Source of the DNA: Bacteroidales bacterium 6E
GTDB taxonomy: Bacteria; Bacteroidota; Bacteroidia; Bacteroidales; Prolixibacteraceae
Length of the DNA stretch: 64,000 bases
Direction: 5' to 3'
Assembly (NCBI GenBank): GCA_001270045.2
Contig: DF970686.1
Coordinates: forward strand, 565,048 to 629,047
Part shown: positions 15,405 through 25,103 of the stretch, piece by piece
Layout of the letters: every line of letters starts with the position of its first letter
How positions within the stretch are numbered: position 1 is the first letter of the stretch
Position numbers and translations under genes: made by a program
The notes under the pieces: generated by a model
Seen by the model: the letters and a program-made list of their open reading frames with translations, nothing else
The model's database searches: none
Told to the model about the DNA's origin: nothing

Positions 15405-18400
15405 ATGCAAAACAAAGGTGCAATTCTGACATTTGCCATCTTGCTTGCCGCCGTCTGTTTTTATCAGTTGACCTTTACCTTTAAGGCAGGTCAGGTCGAA
15501 AAGCAGGCCAAGGAGTATGCGCAGGGGGATCCGGCAAAGGAGTATGTCTACCTCGATTCCATTTCGGGTGAGACAGTTTACAATTTTCTGGGACTTAAAA
15601 AGTTCACCTACAAAGATGTAAAAGAGCTTGAGATGAACCTTGGTCTTGACCTCAAGGGGGGTATGAACGTTACCCTTGAAGTTTCGGTCGTTGATGTCAT
15701 CAGGGCACTTGCCAATTACAATCCTGATACTACATTTAATGCTGCCCTTGCCAGGGCCAGCCAGATGCAGAAAAGCAGCACGCAGGATTTTGTTACGCTG
15801 TTCGGACAGGCATTCCAGGAGATTGATCCCAATGCCCAGCTGGCAGCCATTTTTAATACCCTGGAACTCAGGGAAAGGGTAACGTTTAACTCTACCAATG
15901 CTGAGGTTTTGGATGTGATCCGTGCTGAAGCGGATGCTGCCATTGATAACTCATTCAATATCCTGAGGACCCGTATTGACAGGTTTGGCGTAGCCCAGCC
16001 CAATATCCAGCAGTTGCAGACACGTGGCCGTATTCTGGTAGAACTCCCGGGTATCGATAATCCGGAAAGGGTAAGAAAACTTCTCCAGGGTACCGCACAG
16101 CTTGAATTCTGGGAAACCTACGAAAATCAGGAAGTATATCCCTACCTGATACAGGCTAACCAGAGGCTGAGAGAGATCACTGCTCCGCAATCGGCTGCTA
16201 CTGAAACTGCCGATTCCTCTGAGGTGGCAGAAAATGTTGACGTGGAAGTTGAAAGTCCTGAAGTGTCTGGCGACACTGCAACGACGGAGTCAGCTGCCTC
16301 TCTGCTGGAGGAACTCCAGAGCGATTCAACCGGCATTTCCCCAACAGGAGAAGGTGACCTTGAGAATTTCAGGAAAGAATTTCCTCTTTTTGCAATACTT
16401 TCTCCGAGTACCGACCAGATGGGAAATCTTTTCCCCGGACCTGTAGTCGGTATGGCACATTTCAAGGACACAGCTGAAGTCAATGCAATTTTGGCAAAAG
16501 AACAGATCCGGAACATATTCCCAAGGAACATGCTTTTCCGCTGGACTGCCAACGCAGTAGATGAAACAGGCAATTTCTTCCGCTTGATTGCACTTAAATC
16601 AACAACCCGCGATGGAATGGCCCCGCTAACCGGAGATGCCATTACCGATGCCCGTCAGGATTTCGACCAGTTTGGCGGCCGTCCTGAAGTTGCCATGAGC
16701 ATGAACAGCGAAGGTTCAAAGACGTGGGCACGTATGACCAAAGAGAACATCGGAAAATCAATCGCGATTGTATTGGATGGATATGTTCGTTCGTTCCCAA
16801 CCGTGCAGAACGAAATTACCGGTGGAAGATCAAGCATCACCGGTCTTGAAAACATCGAAGAGGCAAAGGACCTTTCCAACATTTTGAAATCAGGGAAAAT
16901 GCCGGCTCCTGCCCATATTATCCAGGAAGAGGTGGTTGGTCCATCTTTGGGTAAAGAGGCCATTTCTTCTGGTATGAACTCCTTCCTGATCGCATTTATC
17001 ATGGTCCTTGTTTACATGCTTTTCTTCTACAGTAAGAAGGCCGGACTTGCAGCAAACATTGCCCTTTTGATAAACCTTTTCTTTATAGTCGGTATCCTTG
17101 CATCACTGGGTGCCGTACTGACTCTTCCGGGTATTGCCGGTATCGTGCTTACCATGGGTATGGCTGTCGATGCCAACGTGATTATTTATGAGAGGGTACA
17201 GGAAGAGCTGAATGCCGGAAAAGGACTGAAACTGGCTATTGCCGATGGTTACAAAAACGCCTATTCGGCCATTATCGACGGACAGGTGACTACCATGTTG
17301 ACCGGTATCGTTCTTTACATGTTCGGATCGGGACCCATCAAAGGTTTTGCAACCACATTGATTATTGGTATCCTGACTTCACTCTTCACGGCCATCTTTA
17401 TTACCCGTATCATCTTTGAATGGCAGCTGAAGCGCAATGTGAATATTACATTTACATCGAAGCTGACCAGCAGTTGGCTGCAGAATACCCATATCAAGTT
17501 TCTCGAAAAGAGGAAAATTGCTTACATCATTTCAGGATCCCTGATTGTGATTTCGCTGATTTCATTTGCCGTTCGCGGATTTAACCTGGGGATTGACTTC
17601 AAAGGAGGAAGAACTTACACAGTCAGGTTTGACCAGGATGTGCAGGTTTCAGATGTCCAGAAGTCATTATCGGATGTATTTGGTTCCACACCTGAGGTTA
17701 AGACATTCGGAAGCAATAACCAGATCAGGCTGACCACTACCTATAAAGTGGAGGATATGAGTGATAACGTTGACAGTGAAGTCGAACAACTCTTATACAA
17801 GGGACTTGTCGATGGCGGATTCCTCAATAATGTGTCTTTCGAGGAATTCTCTTCGAATTACCGGTTGAGTTCCCAGAAAGTGGGCCCGACCATTTCCCAT
17901 GACATCAAAAGAGATGCGATCATTGCCATCATTTTCTCCCTGGTCATCATTTTCCTCTATATTCTTGTGCGATTCAGCAACTGGCAGTTTGGTTTGGGTG
18001 CTGTTTTGTCACTGGCACATGATACATTGATTACGCTGGGCGTATTCTCCCTGTTCTATTCAATAATGCCCTTCTCGATGGAAATCGACCAGGCATTTAT
18101 TGCGGCAATTCTGACGGTTCTGGGATACTCAATCAACGATACCGTGATTGTTTTTGACAGAATCCGTGAGTATGTGAAATTATATCCAAAGCGTGAATCA
18201 GGTCTTACCATGAACCAAGCCATCAACGCAACCCTGAGGCGTACCTTCAGTACATCATTGTCAACCATAGTGGTGTTGCTGGCGATCTTCCTCTTCGGGG
18301 GTGCAACCATTCGAGGGTTCACATTCGCCCTTCTGGTGGGGATTGGTATTGGTACCTATTCGTCCATATTCGTTGCCACACCGATTGTTTATGAGGCCCA

Positions 18401-18443
18401 GCAGCGAGTCCGCAGGGCTTTGGAAAAGAAACAAAGCAAATAA
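15405..18443 (+). CDS. secDF: Fused protein translocase subunit SecDF
   Basis: Inner-membrane partner of SecYEG that uses the proton gradient to complete export. 1012 residues, a natural SecD-SecF fusion as is usual in Bacteroidota. The SecD half has LGLDLKGGMNVTLEV near residue 80, a large periplasmic P1 region and six C-terminal helices (TMGMAVDANVIIYER in helix 4). The SecF half begins at about 700 with NLGIDFKGGRTY and ends with six helices (TVLGYSINDTVIVFDR). A Ser/Thr/Glu-rich insert of about 65 residues lies in P1 near residues 255-325. I start at the ATG at 15405; 22 extra upstream codons are AT-rich and unlike the family. Confidence 0.96.
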   Translation: MQNKGAILTFAILLAAVCFYQLTFTFKAGQVEKQAKEYAQGDPAKEYVYLDSISGETVYNFLGLKKFTYKDVKELEMNLGLDLKGGMNVTLEVSVVDVIRALANYNPDTTFNAALARASQMQKSSTQDFVTLFGQAFQEIDPNAQLAAIFNTLELRERVTFNSTNAEVLDVIRAEADAAIDNSFNILRTRIDRFGVAQPNIQQLQTRGRILVELPGIDNPERVRKLLQGTAQLEFWETYENQEVYPYLIQANQRLREITAPQSAATETADSSEVAENVDVEVESPEVSGDTATTESAASLLEELQSDSTGISPTGEGDLENFRKEFPLFAILSPSTDQMGNLFPGPVVGMAHFKDTAEVNAILAKEQIRNIFPRNMLFRWTANAVDETGNFFRLIALKSTTRDGMAPLTGDAITDARQDFDQFGGRPEVAMSMNSEGSKTWARMTKENIGKSIAIVLDGYVRSFPTVQNEITGGRSSITGLENIEEAKDLSNILKSGKMPAPAHIIQEEVVGPSLGKEAISSGMNSFLIAFIMVLVYMLFFYSKKAGLAANIALLINLFFIVGILASLGAVLTLPGIAGIVLTMGMAVDANVIIYERVQEELNAGKGLKLAIADGYKNAYSAIIDGQVTTMLTGIVLYMFGSGPIKGFATTLIIGILTSLFTAIFITRIIFEWQLKRNVNITFTSKLTSSWLQNTHIKFLEKRKIAYIISGSLIVISLISFAVRGFNLGIDFKGGRTYTVRFDQDVQVSDVQKSLSDVFGSTPEVKTFGSNNQIRLTTTYKVEDMSDNVDSEVEQLLYKGLVDGGFLNNVSFEEFSSNYRLSSQKVGPTISHDIKRDAIIAIIFSLVIIFLYILVRFSNWQFGLGAVLSLAHDTLITLGVFSLFYSIMPFSMEIDQAFIAAILTVLGYSINDTVIVFDRIREYVKLYPKRESGLTMNQAINATLRRTFSTSLSTIVVLLAIFLFGGATIRGFTFALLVGIGIGTYSSIFVATPIVYEAQQRVRRALEKKQSK

Positions 18444-18456
18444 TTAATGACTATAC

Positions 18457-18488
18457 AAAAAAAGCCTGGCAGTTGTCAGGCTTTTTTT
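18457..18488. terminator. Bidirectional terminator between secDF and methyltransferase
   Basis: AAAAAAAGCCTG (18457-18468) pairs with CAGGCTTTTTTT (18477-18488), giving a T-run in both directions. It serves secDF on the plus strand and the convergent methyltransferase gene on the minus strand. Confidence 0.92.
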
Positions 18489-18523
18489 TTGCATTTATGG
18501 AAACTGGTTACAACCCCAATGGT

Positions 18524-19423
18524 TTATAAGGATTCTTTTCGAAATATATAGATAACGGAACTGCAACTTGTTGTATTAAACAAACTTTTCAACCACGAAA
18601 TTTTGCCCATGGTCAATCCTCTCAGAAGGGCAAGAGCGCTGTTGCGGTATTTTTCACTTAATATGGAAATATAAAAAGCATCGAAAGGCATTCGGTGCAT
18701 GGCTTCAAGGGTGAATCCGTGTTTTTCGGCCATTTGCCTGACCTGTGCGGGATTGAAATGCCAAAGGTGTCGGGGAACATCCCATGCAGCCCAGTACTTT
18801 CCATAATGGATTGCATCGGATGATTGCGAATTGGGAAGGGCAATGATGAGAACACCATTTTCTGAAAGTTTTTTGGAAATCGCATTCCAATGTGCATCCA
18901 GATCCGGGAGGTGTTCCATGACATGCCACAAAGTTATGGCATCAAATGATTCACCTGCAAGGGTAAACAGATCTGTATCGGGAAGAATGTTGATTTTCCA
19001 TTTCTCATTCGCCATTTTTCGTGCATCCGGGTCCTTTTCGGTCCCGGATACCACCCATCCTTTGCTTCGGGCATGGTTCAGGAAATAGGCGGTCCCGGCA
19101 CCAATATCAAGTATGCGTCCGTTGTTCTTGCCTGTATATTTTTCAACGATCTGCATCTTTTTGCCCAGCATGTAATCCCTGACAAGGTGATAAATGCGGT
19201 TGACAAGCCCCTGGCGGGTATCGGAGTGTGAAATGTAATCATCCGATTTGTAATATTTCCCCAGGTTTTCAGGATCAGGAAGATTACCGGTAAAAAGCAG
19301 GCCGCAACCATTACATTTCAATATGGGAAATTCTTCGCCCGTAATAAAATGATCTTTGCATTTAAAAGCCGGTGTATATTTTCCATGGGCGCAAACCGGA
19401 CAGACAAAGTTTGATGCATTCAT
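18524..19423 (-). CDS. Class I SAM methyltransferase with N-terminal zinc ribbon
   Basis: 299 residues from the ATG at 19423 (an ATG three codons earlier is also possible). The N-terminus has two Cys pairs (CPVC and CNGC about 30 residues apart), a probable zinc ribbon, seen in several sugar or small-molecule methyltransferases. The SAM fold follows, with motif I RILDIGAGTAYF near residue 104, a Val-Met-Glu-His segment (WHVMEHLPDL) and FNPAQVRQMAEKHGF. Similar proteins act in surface-sugar or natural-product pathways, but no such genes are adjacent, so the substrate is unknown. It is monocistronic, ending at the shared terminator. Confidence 0.85.
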   Translation of the reverse strand: MNASNFVCPVCAHGKYTPAFKCKDHFITGEEFPILKCNGCGLLFTGNLPDPENLGKYYKSDDYISHSDTRQGLVNRIYHLVRDYMLGKKMQIVEKYTGKNNGRILDIGAGTAYFLNHARSKGWVVSGTEKDPDARKMANEKWKINILPDTDLFTLAGESFDAITLWHVMEHLPDLDAHWNAISKKLSENGVLIIALPNSQSSDAIHYGKYWAAWDVPRHLWHFNPAQVRQMAEKHGFTLEAMHRMPFDAFYISILSEKYRNSALALLRGLTMGKISWLKSLFNTTSCSSVIYIFRKESL

Positions 19424-19492
19424 GAAATCCATTCAGTTTTGGTCGCAAATTAACCATTATCGGCCAGATATGGAGGATGCAAGCCCGATTTG

Positions 19493-20212
19493 TTAATCTG
19501 CGATGGAGAACCTGGCTGAAATCTGACTTGAAATCTTTATTTTTTTCAATTCATCCACTGATTCCATCTGGCTCTCTGCCATAACGCCTGCTGTCTTCAT
19601 CATCATTTGATCGCCATATTGCATCAACCAGCGGTTATCCTGCGTTTCCGAAACAGAAATTACTTTTCCGGGTTTTTCGCCAATACTTTCCAACAGGTAA
19701 GTTGCTTTATCCTTGGCGTTTTGTAACGCTTTAATCCGGGCTTCTTTTTCAATCTCATCAATCCGTGAGTGAGTCATTTCCCGTATGTACATATTCTTGA
19801 AACCTTTGGTGTCGGCCAATTGGGCAACTTTATTGACGATTGAGAAGTCATTCAGCTTGATTTCAAGTTGTTTGCTGATCAGAAAATCCTTGCCGGTCTG
19901 TCGCCACCAGTTTCCCATACCCTGAACCTTTACCTGATCTTTTTTAATGCCTGATTTGTAGAGCGCCTGAAGAAGATCGTTTTCAATTCTGGCGATGGGA
20001 ACTTTGGTCCGGTAATCTTTTTCATCGGCTTTTTTCTTGAATTCCTCTTCCCAATACTCGCTAATGGTCAGGGAAAGAACAAATTCATCGGGTTCCACTT
20101 CGGTTTCATATTTCCCGGTAACATCAATATGCCTGACAGGTACCATTTCCTGGCTGAATACAGAGGTTGTGCTTAGCAAAATTATGAACGCACTGAATAT
20201 GAGATTTTTCAT
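19493..20212 (-). CDS. SIMPL (DUF541) periplasmic protein
   Basis: 239 residues. The N-terminus MKNLIFSAFIILLSTTSVFS is a signal peptide with cleavage expected before QEM. The mature part shows the SIMPL pattern: an N-terminal strand VTGKYETEVEPDEFVLSL and a C-terminal segment with EIEKEARIKALQNAKDKATYLLESIG, the conserved helix, then a strand ending ISARFSIAD. Members form periplasmic oligomers linked to oxidative or envelope stress; the exact role is open. The frame is open 11 codons upstream, but the signal peptide fixes the start at 20212. Single gene. Confidence 0.85.
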   Translation of the reverse strand: MKNLIFSAFIILLSTTSVFSQEMVPVRHIDVTGKYETEVEPDEFVLSLTISEYWEEEFKKKADEKDYRTKVPIARIENDLLQALYKSGIKKDQVKVQGMGNWWRQTGKDFLISKQLEIKLNDFSIVNKVAQLADTKGFKNMYIREMTHSRIDEIEKEARIKALQNAKDKATYLLESIGEKPGKVISVSETQDNRWLMQYGDQMMMKTAGVMAESQMESVDELKKIKISSQISARFSIAD

Positions 20213-20324
20213 GATTGTAAGAATTAACTGGTTAATACATTTCAAATTTATTTCTGATTCTTCAACAATGTTTTTTCCATGATACAGGACCTGGATTAAA
20301 CAAAGAACTCAAAAAACAGGCCAC

Positions 20325-20358
20325 AAAAAAAGCCATGGCCCGTGAAGGCGAATGGCTT
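20325..20358 (-). terminator. Terminator of the ftsX-queA operon
   Basis: AAGCCAT (20330-20336) pairs with ATGGCTT (20352-20358), with an inner GCC/GGC extension, followed on the minus strand by seven T. It lies 26 bases beyond the queA stop. Confidence 0.85.
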
Positions 20359-20383
20359 ATATTTTTAAGCAAAATCAGAACGA

Positions 20384-21442
20384 TCAGATGATCAGCATGG
20401 CATCACCATATGTCCCAAACCTATAGTCGTGCTTAAGGGCAATCCTGTATGCCTCCATCAGAAGATCATATCCTGCAAAAGCAGATACCATCATCAGCAG
20501 GGTTGACAAGGGAAGGTGGAAGTTGGTGATCATCGAATTTGCAACGCTAAACTCATATGGTGGGAATATAAATTTGTTGGTCCATCCTTCATATGGTTTA
20601 AGGTAGCCCTGTGTTGATACTGAACTTTCCAGGGTTCTCATGACCGTTGTTCCAACCGCACAGATATTCTTTCTTTCATCCTTAGCTTTATTGACCCTGT
20701 CGCAGGTAGGTTCTGTAACCCAGATTTGTTCAGAGTCCATTTTGTGTTTGGTCAGGTCCTCTACATCCACACTTCGGAAATTGCCGAGCCCAACATGCAA
20801 GGTAATATATGAGAAGTCGACCCCCTTGATTTCGAGCCTTTTCATCAGTTCACGACTGAAATGAAGGCCAGCTGTTGGAGCAGCGACTGCCCCTTCATGC
20901 TTTGCGAAAATGGTTTGATACCGGTCTTTGTCTTCAGGTTGGACGGGACGGTTGATAAATTTTGGCAGGGGAGTTTCGCCCAGGCTGTAAAGCGTTTTCT
21001 TGAATTCATCATAGTTTCCGTCGAAAAGAAAGCGCAAAGTTCTGCCACGGGATGTTGTGTTGTCGATTACCTCGGCAACAAGCATGTCATTTTCGCCAAA
21101 ATAGAGTTTATTGCCAATCCTTATTTTACGGGCAGGATCAACCAATACATCCCAAAGTCGTTGTTCACGGTTCAGTTCACGCAGCAGAAACACTTCTATT
21201 TCAGCTCCTGTTTTTTCCTTGTTGCCATACAACCGGGCCGGAAATACTTTTGTGTCGTTGAAAACCAATACATCACCGTCATCAAAATAGTCAAGCACGT
21301 CCTTGAACATTTTATGCTCAATGGTACCTTTGGCCCTGTCAAGAACCATCAATTTCGATTCATCCCGGTTAGGGGAAGGATGAAGGGCGATTTTTTCGTC
21401 AGGTAATTTGTACTTGAATTTCGATAATTTCATTTCTGCCAT
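20384..21442 (-). CDS. queA: SAM:tRNA ribosyltransferase-isomerase
   Basis: Transfers and isomerises the ribose of SAM onto preQ1-modified tRNA to give epoxyqueuosine at the wobble position. 352 residues, normal length. It shows the N-terminal [11 protein letters not shown] and [12 protein letters not shown], the family segment [10 protein letters not shown] near residue 190 and [10 protein letters not shown]. It is the last gene of the ftsX-DUF3098-uppP-truB-queA operon, 26 bases after truB, and pairs functionally with TruB as a tRNA-modifying enzyme. The remaining queuosine genes are not in the window. Confidence 0.97.
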   Translation of the reverse strand: MAEMKLSKFKYKLPDEKIALHPSPNRDESKLMVLDRAKGTIEHKMFKDVLDYFDDGDVLVFNDTKVFPARLYGNKEKTGAEIEVFLLRELNREQRLWDVLVDPARKIRIGNKLYFGENDMLVAEVIDNTTSRGRTLRFLFDGNYDEFKKTLYSLGETPLPKFINRPVQPEDKDRYQTIFAKHEGAVAAPTAGLHFSRELMKRLEIKGVDFSYITLHVGLGNFRSVDVEDLTKHKMDSEQIWVTEPTCDRVNKAKDERKNICAVGTTVMRTLESSVSTQGYLKPYEGWTNKFIFPPYEFSVANSMITNFHLPLSTLLMMVSAFAGYDLLMEAYRIALKHDYRFGTYGDAMLII

Positions 21443-21468
21443 GTCTTCCGCGTATTATATGTTTCACA

Positions 21469-22191
21469 TTATTCTTTATTCTGTAAACTCAACTGTTTTA
21501 GAAAATCCTCCATTTTCCAAGCGCTATCCACATTATAGTTCCCGCTTCTCGTTCTGCGAAGGTCTGTTAGATAAGCTCCCGATTGGAGTGCTTCCCCAAG
21601 ATCCCTTGCCAGTGCCCTGATGTAAGTGCCTTTGCTGCATGTGATCCGGAGAACAAGGATAGGCATTTCAAAAGAAACGATTTCAATATTTGTAATAACA
21701 ACAGTTTTCGCTTTTAGTTCCGGATCATTCCCTTTCCTGGCATGCTCATAAGCGCGTTTCCCATTGATTTTCACTGCTGAAAATGCCGGTGGTACCTGTT
21801 CAATGGTACCGGTGAGCCCTTCATTCGCCTCCCTGATCATTTCAAGGTTTATATGGTCTGTCGGGAAAGTCCCGTTTTCTTCACTTTCAAGGTCATACGA
21901 GGGAGTAGTGGCTCCAAGTTTCAAAGTGGCAACATATTCTTTTTCTTCAGCCTGAAGATCATCAATCTTTTTGGTGGCCTTTCCTGTACATAGGATTAAA
22001 AGTCCGGTAGCCAGCGGATCCAAAGTGCCTGCATGACCCACCTTGAGTTTTTTGATATTGCAGGTTTTTGAAATGGTATTCCTCACCTTGCTGACCAAAT
22101 CGAATGAAGTCCATCCATAAGGTTTATCGAATAGTAGAATTTCTCCTTCAGAAAAGTGGTGTGAACCGGGTGAAAATGTCTTTACCGACAT
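21469..22191 (-). CDS. truB: tRNA pseudouridine-55 synthase
   Basis: Makes pseudouridine 55 in the T-loop of tRNA. 240 residues, short form without a full PUA domain. The N-terminal DKPYGWTSFDLV leads to the catalytic Asp58 in KVGHAGTLDPLATGLL. YEHARKGN and the GTYIRALARDLG segment near 203-214 are also family hallmarks. It lies in the ftsX operon, 35 bases downstream of uppP. Confidence 0.97.
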   Translation of the reverse strand: MSVKTFSPGSHHFSEGEILLFDKPYGWTSFDLVSKVRNTISKTCNIKKLKVGHAGTLDPLATGLLILCTGKATKKIDDLQAEEKEYVATLKLGATTPSYDLESEENGTFPTDHINLEMIREANEGLTGTIEQVPPAFSAVKINGKRAYEHARKGNDPELKAKTVVITNIEIVSFEMPILVLRITCSKGTYIRALARDLGEALQSGAYLTDLRRTRSGNYNVDSAWKMEDFLKQLSLQNKE

Positions 22192-22226
22192 GAAATTGTT
22201 TAATTATTTTCCGTTATCCTTGATTT

Positions 22227-23012
22227 TCAGGCTGCAAAGATAGCAATAAGCCCAACAATGAGGCAGTAAATTGCAAAATAAATCAGGTTCCCTCTGGAAA
22301 CCAGGCGAATCATAATTCGACAAGCGGCAAGCCCGGATATAAAAGCAGCCATAAATCCTGTCACAAGGGGAACAATCCCGATTTTCATTTCATCGTTCCA
22401 ATCGCCTTTGATAACGTCAAGAAAAACTGCCCCTAAGATTGGGATCAATACCATGAGGAAGGAGAATCGGGCCACTTCTTTACGGTCATTTCCCAACAAT
22501 AAACCGGTCGCAATCGTCGCACCACTCCTGGAAATTCCCGGTAACACTGCGACAGTTTGTGCGATTCCAATAATAAAGCTATGCAAGAATCCAATTTGCC
22601 CGTTTTGTTTCCCTTTCTTAAAGTGGGCGAATGAAAGTAGTGTCGCCGTAATCATCAGGCAAATTCCGATCAGTTCAAGATTTTCGGTAAATACCGATTC
22701 TACCTGATCGCGATAGAAAAGGCCTATGATAGCGACAGGGACAGCGGAAACCAAAAGCATTGTAATATAGCGAGTCTCGCTGTTCCATTTAAATTGCAGC
22801 CCACCTTTAATAAGGTTCTGGAAGTCATTTCTGAAAACCACAACTGTGCTCAGGACCGTTGCAGCATGGACTACGATCGTAAAAGACAGGTTTTCAGAGG
22901 TGTTAATTTTCAGTAGATGGTTACCCAATTCGAGATGGCCGCTGGAACTAACAGGCAGAAATTCAGTGAGTCCCTGGATCAATCCAAGAAGGAAGGCTTC
23001 AAAAACAGTCAT
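22227..23012 (-). CDS. uppP: Undecaprenyl-diphosphatase (BacA type)
   Basis: Dephosphorylates undecaprenyl pyrophosphate on the outer face of the inner membrane, recycling the lipid carrier for peptidoglycan and surface polysaccharides. 261 residues with about eight helices. Active-site segments are Glu17 in GLTEFLPVSSSGH and PGISRSGATIATG near 160. It sits between a DUF3098 gene and truB in the conserved Bacteroidota operon headed by ftsX. Its neighbourhood with a division protein fits a role in septal wall synthesis. Confidence 0.96.
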   Translation of the reverse strand: MTVFEAFLLGLIQGLTEFLPVSSSGHLELGNHLLKINTSENLSFTIVVHAATVLSTVVVFRNDFQNLIKGGLQFKWNSETRYITMLLVSAVPVAIIGLFYRDQVESVFTENLELIGICLMITATLLSFAHFKKGKQNGQIGFLHSFIIGIAQTVAVLPGISRSGATIATGLLLGNDRKEVARFSFLMVLIPILGAVFLDVIKGDWNDEMKIGIVPLVTGFMAAFISGLAACRIMIRLVSRGNLIYFAIYCLIVGLIAIFAA

Positions 23013-23026
23013 GGATAAGGGTTAGT

Positions 23027-23287
23027 TTATTCGTCGGATTTTGACCGCTTCATGATGGCATAAATCTGAAATACAAACCCGAATAATAAAACCATTGGAG
23101 CCAGGGTGATTCTTCTGAAATTAAACATTTCGGAATTAAATACTTCAGGGTCATTACTCTTACCGCCAACCATGAGCAAAAATCCTATCACAATAATGAC
23201 AAAACCAATGGCCATCAGCCTGTAATTCTCCGGTCCAAGTGGGAAACGGGGATTGTCTTTCAATGATTTGTTTTCATGTTTGCTCAT
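23027..23287 (-). CDS. DUF3098 small membrane protein
   Basis: 86 residues with two hydrophobic helices (about 25-42 and 60-80) joined by a polar loop containing SNDPEVFNSEMFNFRRITLAP. This loop pattern and the position between ftsX and uppP are characteristic of the DUF3098 family of Bacteroidota. The function is not known. Conserved linkage to FtsX suggests a part in division or wall remodelling, which is inference. It is 14 bases upstream of uppP and 34 downstream of ftsX. Confidence 0.85.
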   Translation of the reverse strand: MSKHENKSLKDNPRFPLGPENYRLMAIGFVIIVIGFLLMVGGKSNDPEVFNSEMFNFRRITLAPMVLLFGFVFQIYAIMKRSKSDE

Positions 23288-23321
23288 CAGTCAAAATATT
23301 TGAATGGACAAAGATAGCTAT

Positions 23322-24200
23322 TTAATAAAACAATTCATCAAACCTCATTCTGAGGAATCTGTTTACGGCAAAATAGGTTGAGATCCAGGAAAGGAGGATT
23401 CCAGCCAAAAATACTGTCATTACAACCAATCCCAATATTGTCAGATCTTCCAGATTCACGATGCCGCTGATCTCCTTTTTGTAGGTCAGCATGAATGCAG
23501 CCAATCCGGCACATGCCAGGATGGAGCCATATATGCCCAATAAAATACTTTTTCGAACGAAAGGCTTTCTTACAAAGTTTCTGGTAGCTCCGACCAGCAA
23601 CATGTTGTTGATGATAAACCGTTGGGCATAAATTGAAATTCGGATGGTATTATTGATGAGCACACTGAAAACAAATACCATCAGGGCACTGAAAATGATC
23701 AGGAATAAACTTATTTTCCTGACATTCTCGTTGATAATGGATACAAGGCTCTTTTGATAAAAAACCTCTTTGACCTGCGGGTATTGTAACAGGTTTTTTT
23801 CAAGAATCACAAGGCTGTCGGCATTTGTGTAAGGTGCGAAAAGTTTGATTTCAAAGGATGAAAACAGAGGGTTATAACCTAAAAATCCCTTGAAATCTTC
23901 GCCTAATTCCTCTTCGAGTGACTTTGCGGCGGTTTCTTTGTCAATAAAGGTGACTTCTCTGGAGAAGGGTTGTGCATTTAAGGAAATTTCAAGTTTTCTG
24001 ATCTCTGTGTCAGGCAGATCTTCATGCAGGATTAAGGTAAAGCCGATTTTTTCCCGGACATAATCTGTCAGCCTTCCGGCATTCAATAAAACGAGGGCTA
24101 GTAGCCCCAGAAGGAATAATACCAGAGTAATGCTGATTGTTGAGGTCACATATGAAGTGAAAATTCTTTTTTTCAATCTTCTGGGCTTTGGACGTGCCAT
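23322..24200 (-). CDS. ftsX: Cell division protein FtsX
   Basis: Membrane part of the FtsEX complex that couples division to peptidoglycan hydrolase activation. 292 residues: a cytoplasmic basic N-terminus, helix one at about 20-40, an extracellular domain (about 45-170) and three C-terminal helices (about 172-195, 220-240 and 255-280). NNMLLVGATRNFVRKPF is the typical FtsX cytoplasmic loop that contacts FtsE. ftsE is not adjacent, as is usual in this phylum. It heads the operon, with a clear promoter just upstream. Confidence 0.93.
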   Translation of the reverse strand: MARPKPRRLKKRIFTSYVTSTISITLVLFLLGLLALVLLNAGRLTDYVREKIGFTLILHEDLPDTEIRKLEISLNAQPFSREVTFIDKETAAKSLEEELGEDFKGFLGYNPLFSSFEIKLFAPYTNADSLVILEKNLLQYPQVKEVFYQKSLVSIINENVRKISLFLIIFSALMVFVFSVLINNTIRISIYAQRFIINNMLLVGATRNFVRKPFVRKSILLGIYGSILACAGLAAFMLTYKKEISGIVNLEDLTILGLVVMTVFLAGILLSWISTYFAVNRFLRMRFDELFY

Positions 24201-24227
24201 GCTCTGTCAGTTATGGTTCGTGTGAAA

Positions 24228-24260
24228 CAAAAATAGTTAAATTAGAATGAATTGAACAAA
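24228..24260 (-). promoter_or_regulatory. Promoter of the ftsX operon
   Basis: On the minus strand TTTG (24257-24260), a 21-base spacer and TATTTTTG (24228-24235) match the Bacteroidota -33/-7 rule without error. It lies 28 bases upstream of the ftsX ATG. Confidence 0.72.
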
Positions 24261-24463
24261 GACTTTTCAAAACAGGAATACTCGGGGCTAGTTTTTGCTT
24301 TGACTTCATGTGATGGCAAGTTTGCGGATATGTGCCGGGTTTTTGAAATGGGCGTATAGCTTCATGTGAAAAAAGAATATTTGGCATTGGGATTCCACTG
24401 GGGTTAACAAACTTAACACTAGGAGGCTTCTGTGAAGAAAATCAATTTTTTAGGAGATAGTTG

Positions 24464-24494
24464 TTTGTATATTTGAAAAAAGAAAATACTTTTG
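24464..24494 (+). promoter_or_regulatory. Promoter of the rplM-rpsI-rpsB-tsf operon
   Basis: TTTG (24464-24467), a 19-base spacer and TACTTTTG (24487-24494), a full consensus promoter. It predicts a 5' leader of about 140 bases before rplM. The 203 bases between the ftsX promoter and this one (24261-24463) show only a short direct repeat (CTTCATGTGA twice) and nothing I can name. Confidence 0.75.
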
Positions 24495-24532
24495 CAGTCC
24501 GATTATTATCCTTACTTGCAGATTGTATAAAA

Positions 24533-24608
24533 TATTGATTTTCTTACTGATAAACAGTGTTATCAACATGCCCGATGTGAATAACCTGTTGCTGATGAGA
24601 AATCAATA
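24533..24608 (+). promoter_or_regulatory. Structured leader RNA upstream of rplM
   Basis: TATTGATTT (24533-24541) pairs perfectly with AAATCAATA (24600-24608). Inside it a stepped hairpin forms from AACAG/CTGTT (24553/24586), GTTAT/ATAAC (24559/24581) and ACAT/ATGT (24566/24575), capped by GCCCG. The two-stage stem with internal loops resembles r-protein autoregulatory leaders, so I infer feedback by L13 (or S9/S2). Confidence 0.6.
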
Positions 24609-24642
24609 GAAAGAATTGTTGAATCAAAATTAAAATAGACAA

Positions 24643-25098
24643 GTGGATACACTGAGTTTTAAGACTGTATCAGCCAATAAGGCCACAGTAAATAAAGAAT
24701 GGGTAGTTATTGATGCTACCGACATGGTATTGGGTCGACTGGCCAGCACGGTAGCTCGTATTCTCCGCGGTAAGCACAAGACCAACTATACCCCGCATGT
24801 TGATTGCGGTGACAACGTAATTGTGATCAATGCCGAGAAGGTTAAGCTGACTGGCAGTAAAATGTCCGACAAGGTTTATGTACGGCATACCGGATATCCG
24901 GGAGGTCAGAGATTCCAGACTCCTCTTGATATTCTTGCCAAATATCCTGAAAGACTGGTCGAGAAAGCAGTTAAAGGCATGCTTCCAAAAAACCGTTTGG
25001 GACGAAGCATTTATAAGAATTTAAAAGTGGTGGTTGGTTCAGAGCATAAATATGCTGCCCAGCAACCTAAAGTTATTGACTTAAATACGATTAAATAA
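24643..25098 (+). CDS. rplM: Ribosomal protein L13
   Basis: Large-subunit protein bound early in assembly to 23S rRNA. 151 residues; starts at a GTG. The N-terminus [16 protein letters not shown] is the Bacteroidota form and settles the start. Family signatures are [35 protein letters not shown] and the MLPKNRLGR segment. It is the first gene of a ribosomal operon with rpsI 5 bases after its stop, behind a structured leader. Confidence 0.98.
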   Translation: MDTLSFKTVSANKATVNKEWVVIDATDMVLGRLASTVARILRGKHKTNYTPHVDCGDNVIVINAEKVKLTGSKMSDKVYVRHTGYPGGQRFQTPLDILAKYPERLVEKAVKGMLPKNRLGRSIYKNLKVVVGSEHKYAAQQPKVIDLNTIK

Positions 25099-25103
25099 GC
25101 AAC

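Noticed and set aside
16142-16642. 166-codon minus-strand frame inside secDF
   Set aside because: Antisense shadow of the low-complexity SecD insert; no promoter or homology.
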